Of a DNA stretch of 64,000 nucleotides, positions 63,692 to 64,000 are shown piece by piece. Below the pieces are notes generated by a model. It did no database searches and was not told where the DNA came from. It saw nothing but the letters and a program-made list of their open reading frames with translations. A program made the translations under genes and the position numbers. Every line of letters begins with the position of its first letter. Within the stretch, counting starts at the first letter, position 1. The DNA is from a virus. The stretch spans positions 1-64,000 of IMG/VR virus record IMGVR_UViG_3300028920_000050. One strand, written 5' to 3'.

Positions 63692-64000
63692 TTAATAATA
63701 TATTGTATTAAGATCATGAATACTACTGCCACCCCCTGCCTGTCCTATTGCCATGTCTGCTGCACGCACAACAAGATCAGCTTGCGTATAAGAAGAGCCT
63801 TTGTACACACTTCCATTTCTTGCTATATGTATGTACGAATTATTTCCATTGAAAGCAGTTATAAATGCAGAACGGATATAAGCAAGTGGAAGCTTTCCTT
63901 GTGATCCATAAAAAGTTATCCACTGTATACCATCAAACTCTGCTCCCGCAAAAGTATCCCAATTACGGGGAGAAGGATGTGTCATACTAGGTCCAGGACT
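63692..64000 (-). CDS. Tail-associated protein, C-terminal part
   Basis: The frame is open to the window edge (S-P-G-P-S before the first internal Met at 63985), so at least 102 residues of a longer protein are present. Gly/Ser/Thr-rich beta pattern (I-T-F-Y-G-S-Q-G-K, G-N-N-S-Y-I-H-I-A-R-N-G-S-V-Y-K-G-S-S) like a fibre or receptor-binding tip. Product name uncertain. Confidence 0.55.
   Translation of the reverse strand, partial: SPGPSMTHPSPRNWDTFAGAEFDGIQWITFYGSQGKLPLAYIRSAFITAFNGNNSYIHIARNGSVYKGSSYTQADLVVRAADMAIGQAGGGSSIHDLNTIYY

Noticed and set aside
1-64000. Integrase, excisionase or attachment site indicating a temperate phage
   Set aside because: None was seen in the window. The operator network hints at repressor control, but lifestyle cannot be settled from this sequence.

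Overview
The window looks like part of the genome of a large tailed bacteriophage with about 40% G+C. Every gene I can support lies on the minus strand, so transcription runs from high to low coordinates. The phage assignment rests on a terminase large subunit, tail-fibre and beta-helix proteins, an endolysin with a holin-like neighbour, and a complete DNA replication set. Portal and capsid genes are not seen and probably lie beyond 64 kb. The host cannot be named. An HldE-type kinase and two KpsC-like proteins hint at Gram-negative-type glycans, which is inference only.

Layout in the direction of transcription. 64-55 kb: tail-tip and fibre proteins, a patatin-like phospholipase, a holin-like protein, a GH108/peptidoglycan-binding endolysin, a repeat-bearing fibre, an 884-aa beta-helix fibre and a LamG-like protein. 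55-51.4 kb: small basic and zinc-ribbon proteins, the terminase large subunit and a secreted SH3 protein. 51.4-47.3 kb: a surface-glycan-like cassette of two methyltransferases, a radical SAM enzyme and two tandem 344-aa KpsC-like paralogues. 47.2-43.3 kb: a cassette of small, very basic, often membrane-spanning proteins; five of them, and one more next to terminase, share an N-terminal G-x-T-K...Y-x-L...R-W-E-R motif. 43.3-40.6 kb: two long non-coding control regions around one A+T-rich, Lys/Asn-rich gene (41388..42284), the best candidate for a phage regulator. 40.6-24.8 kb: many small accessory genes, including SSB, RadC-like, cupin, DUF932 and Gp88-like proteins. 24.8-0 kb: replication and recombination, with a clamp-like protein, SF2 helicase, lambda-O-like initiator containing four iterons, DnaG-like primase, acidic-tailed ssDNA-binding protein, family A DNA polymerase, RecA-like recombinase with an inserted zinc ribbon, Dam-type methylase, Cas4-like nuclease and DnaB-like helicase.

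The most striking non-coding feature is a 12-bp palindrome, GTAAGATCTTAC. It occurs 20 times exactly and 11 more times with one or two changes at or near its centre. The copies lie mostly in short gaps between genes, often touching a stop codon or sitting just 5' of a ribosome binding site. Several lie in or beside sigma70-type promoters. The layout resembles the stoperator network of mycobacteriophage L5, but with an unrelated sequence. The core contains GATC and the phage encodes a Dam-family methylase, so methylation could tune binding. Other notable elements are a near-perfect bacterial parS palindrome at 15944-15959, hairpins just upstream of ribosome binding sites, a large structured leader and tRNA-like 3' half near 13.3-13.7 kb, and a 44-bp palindrome built around one operator copy.
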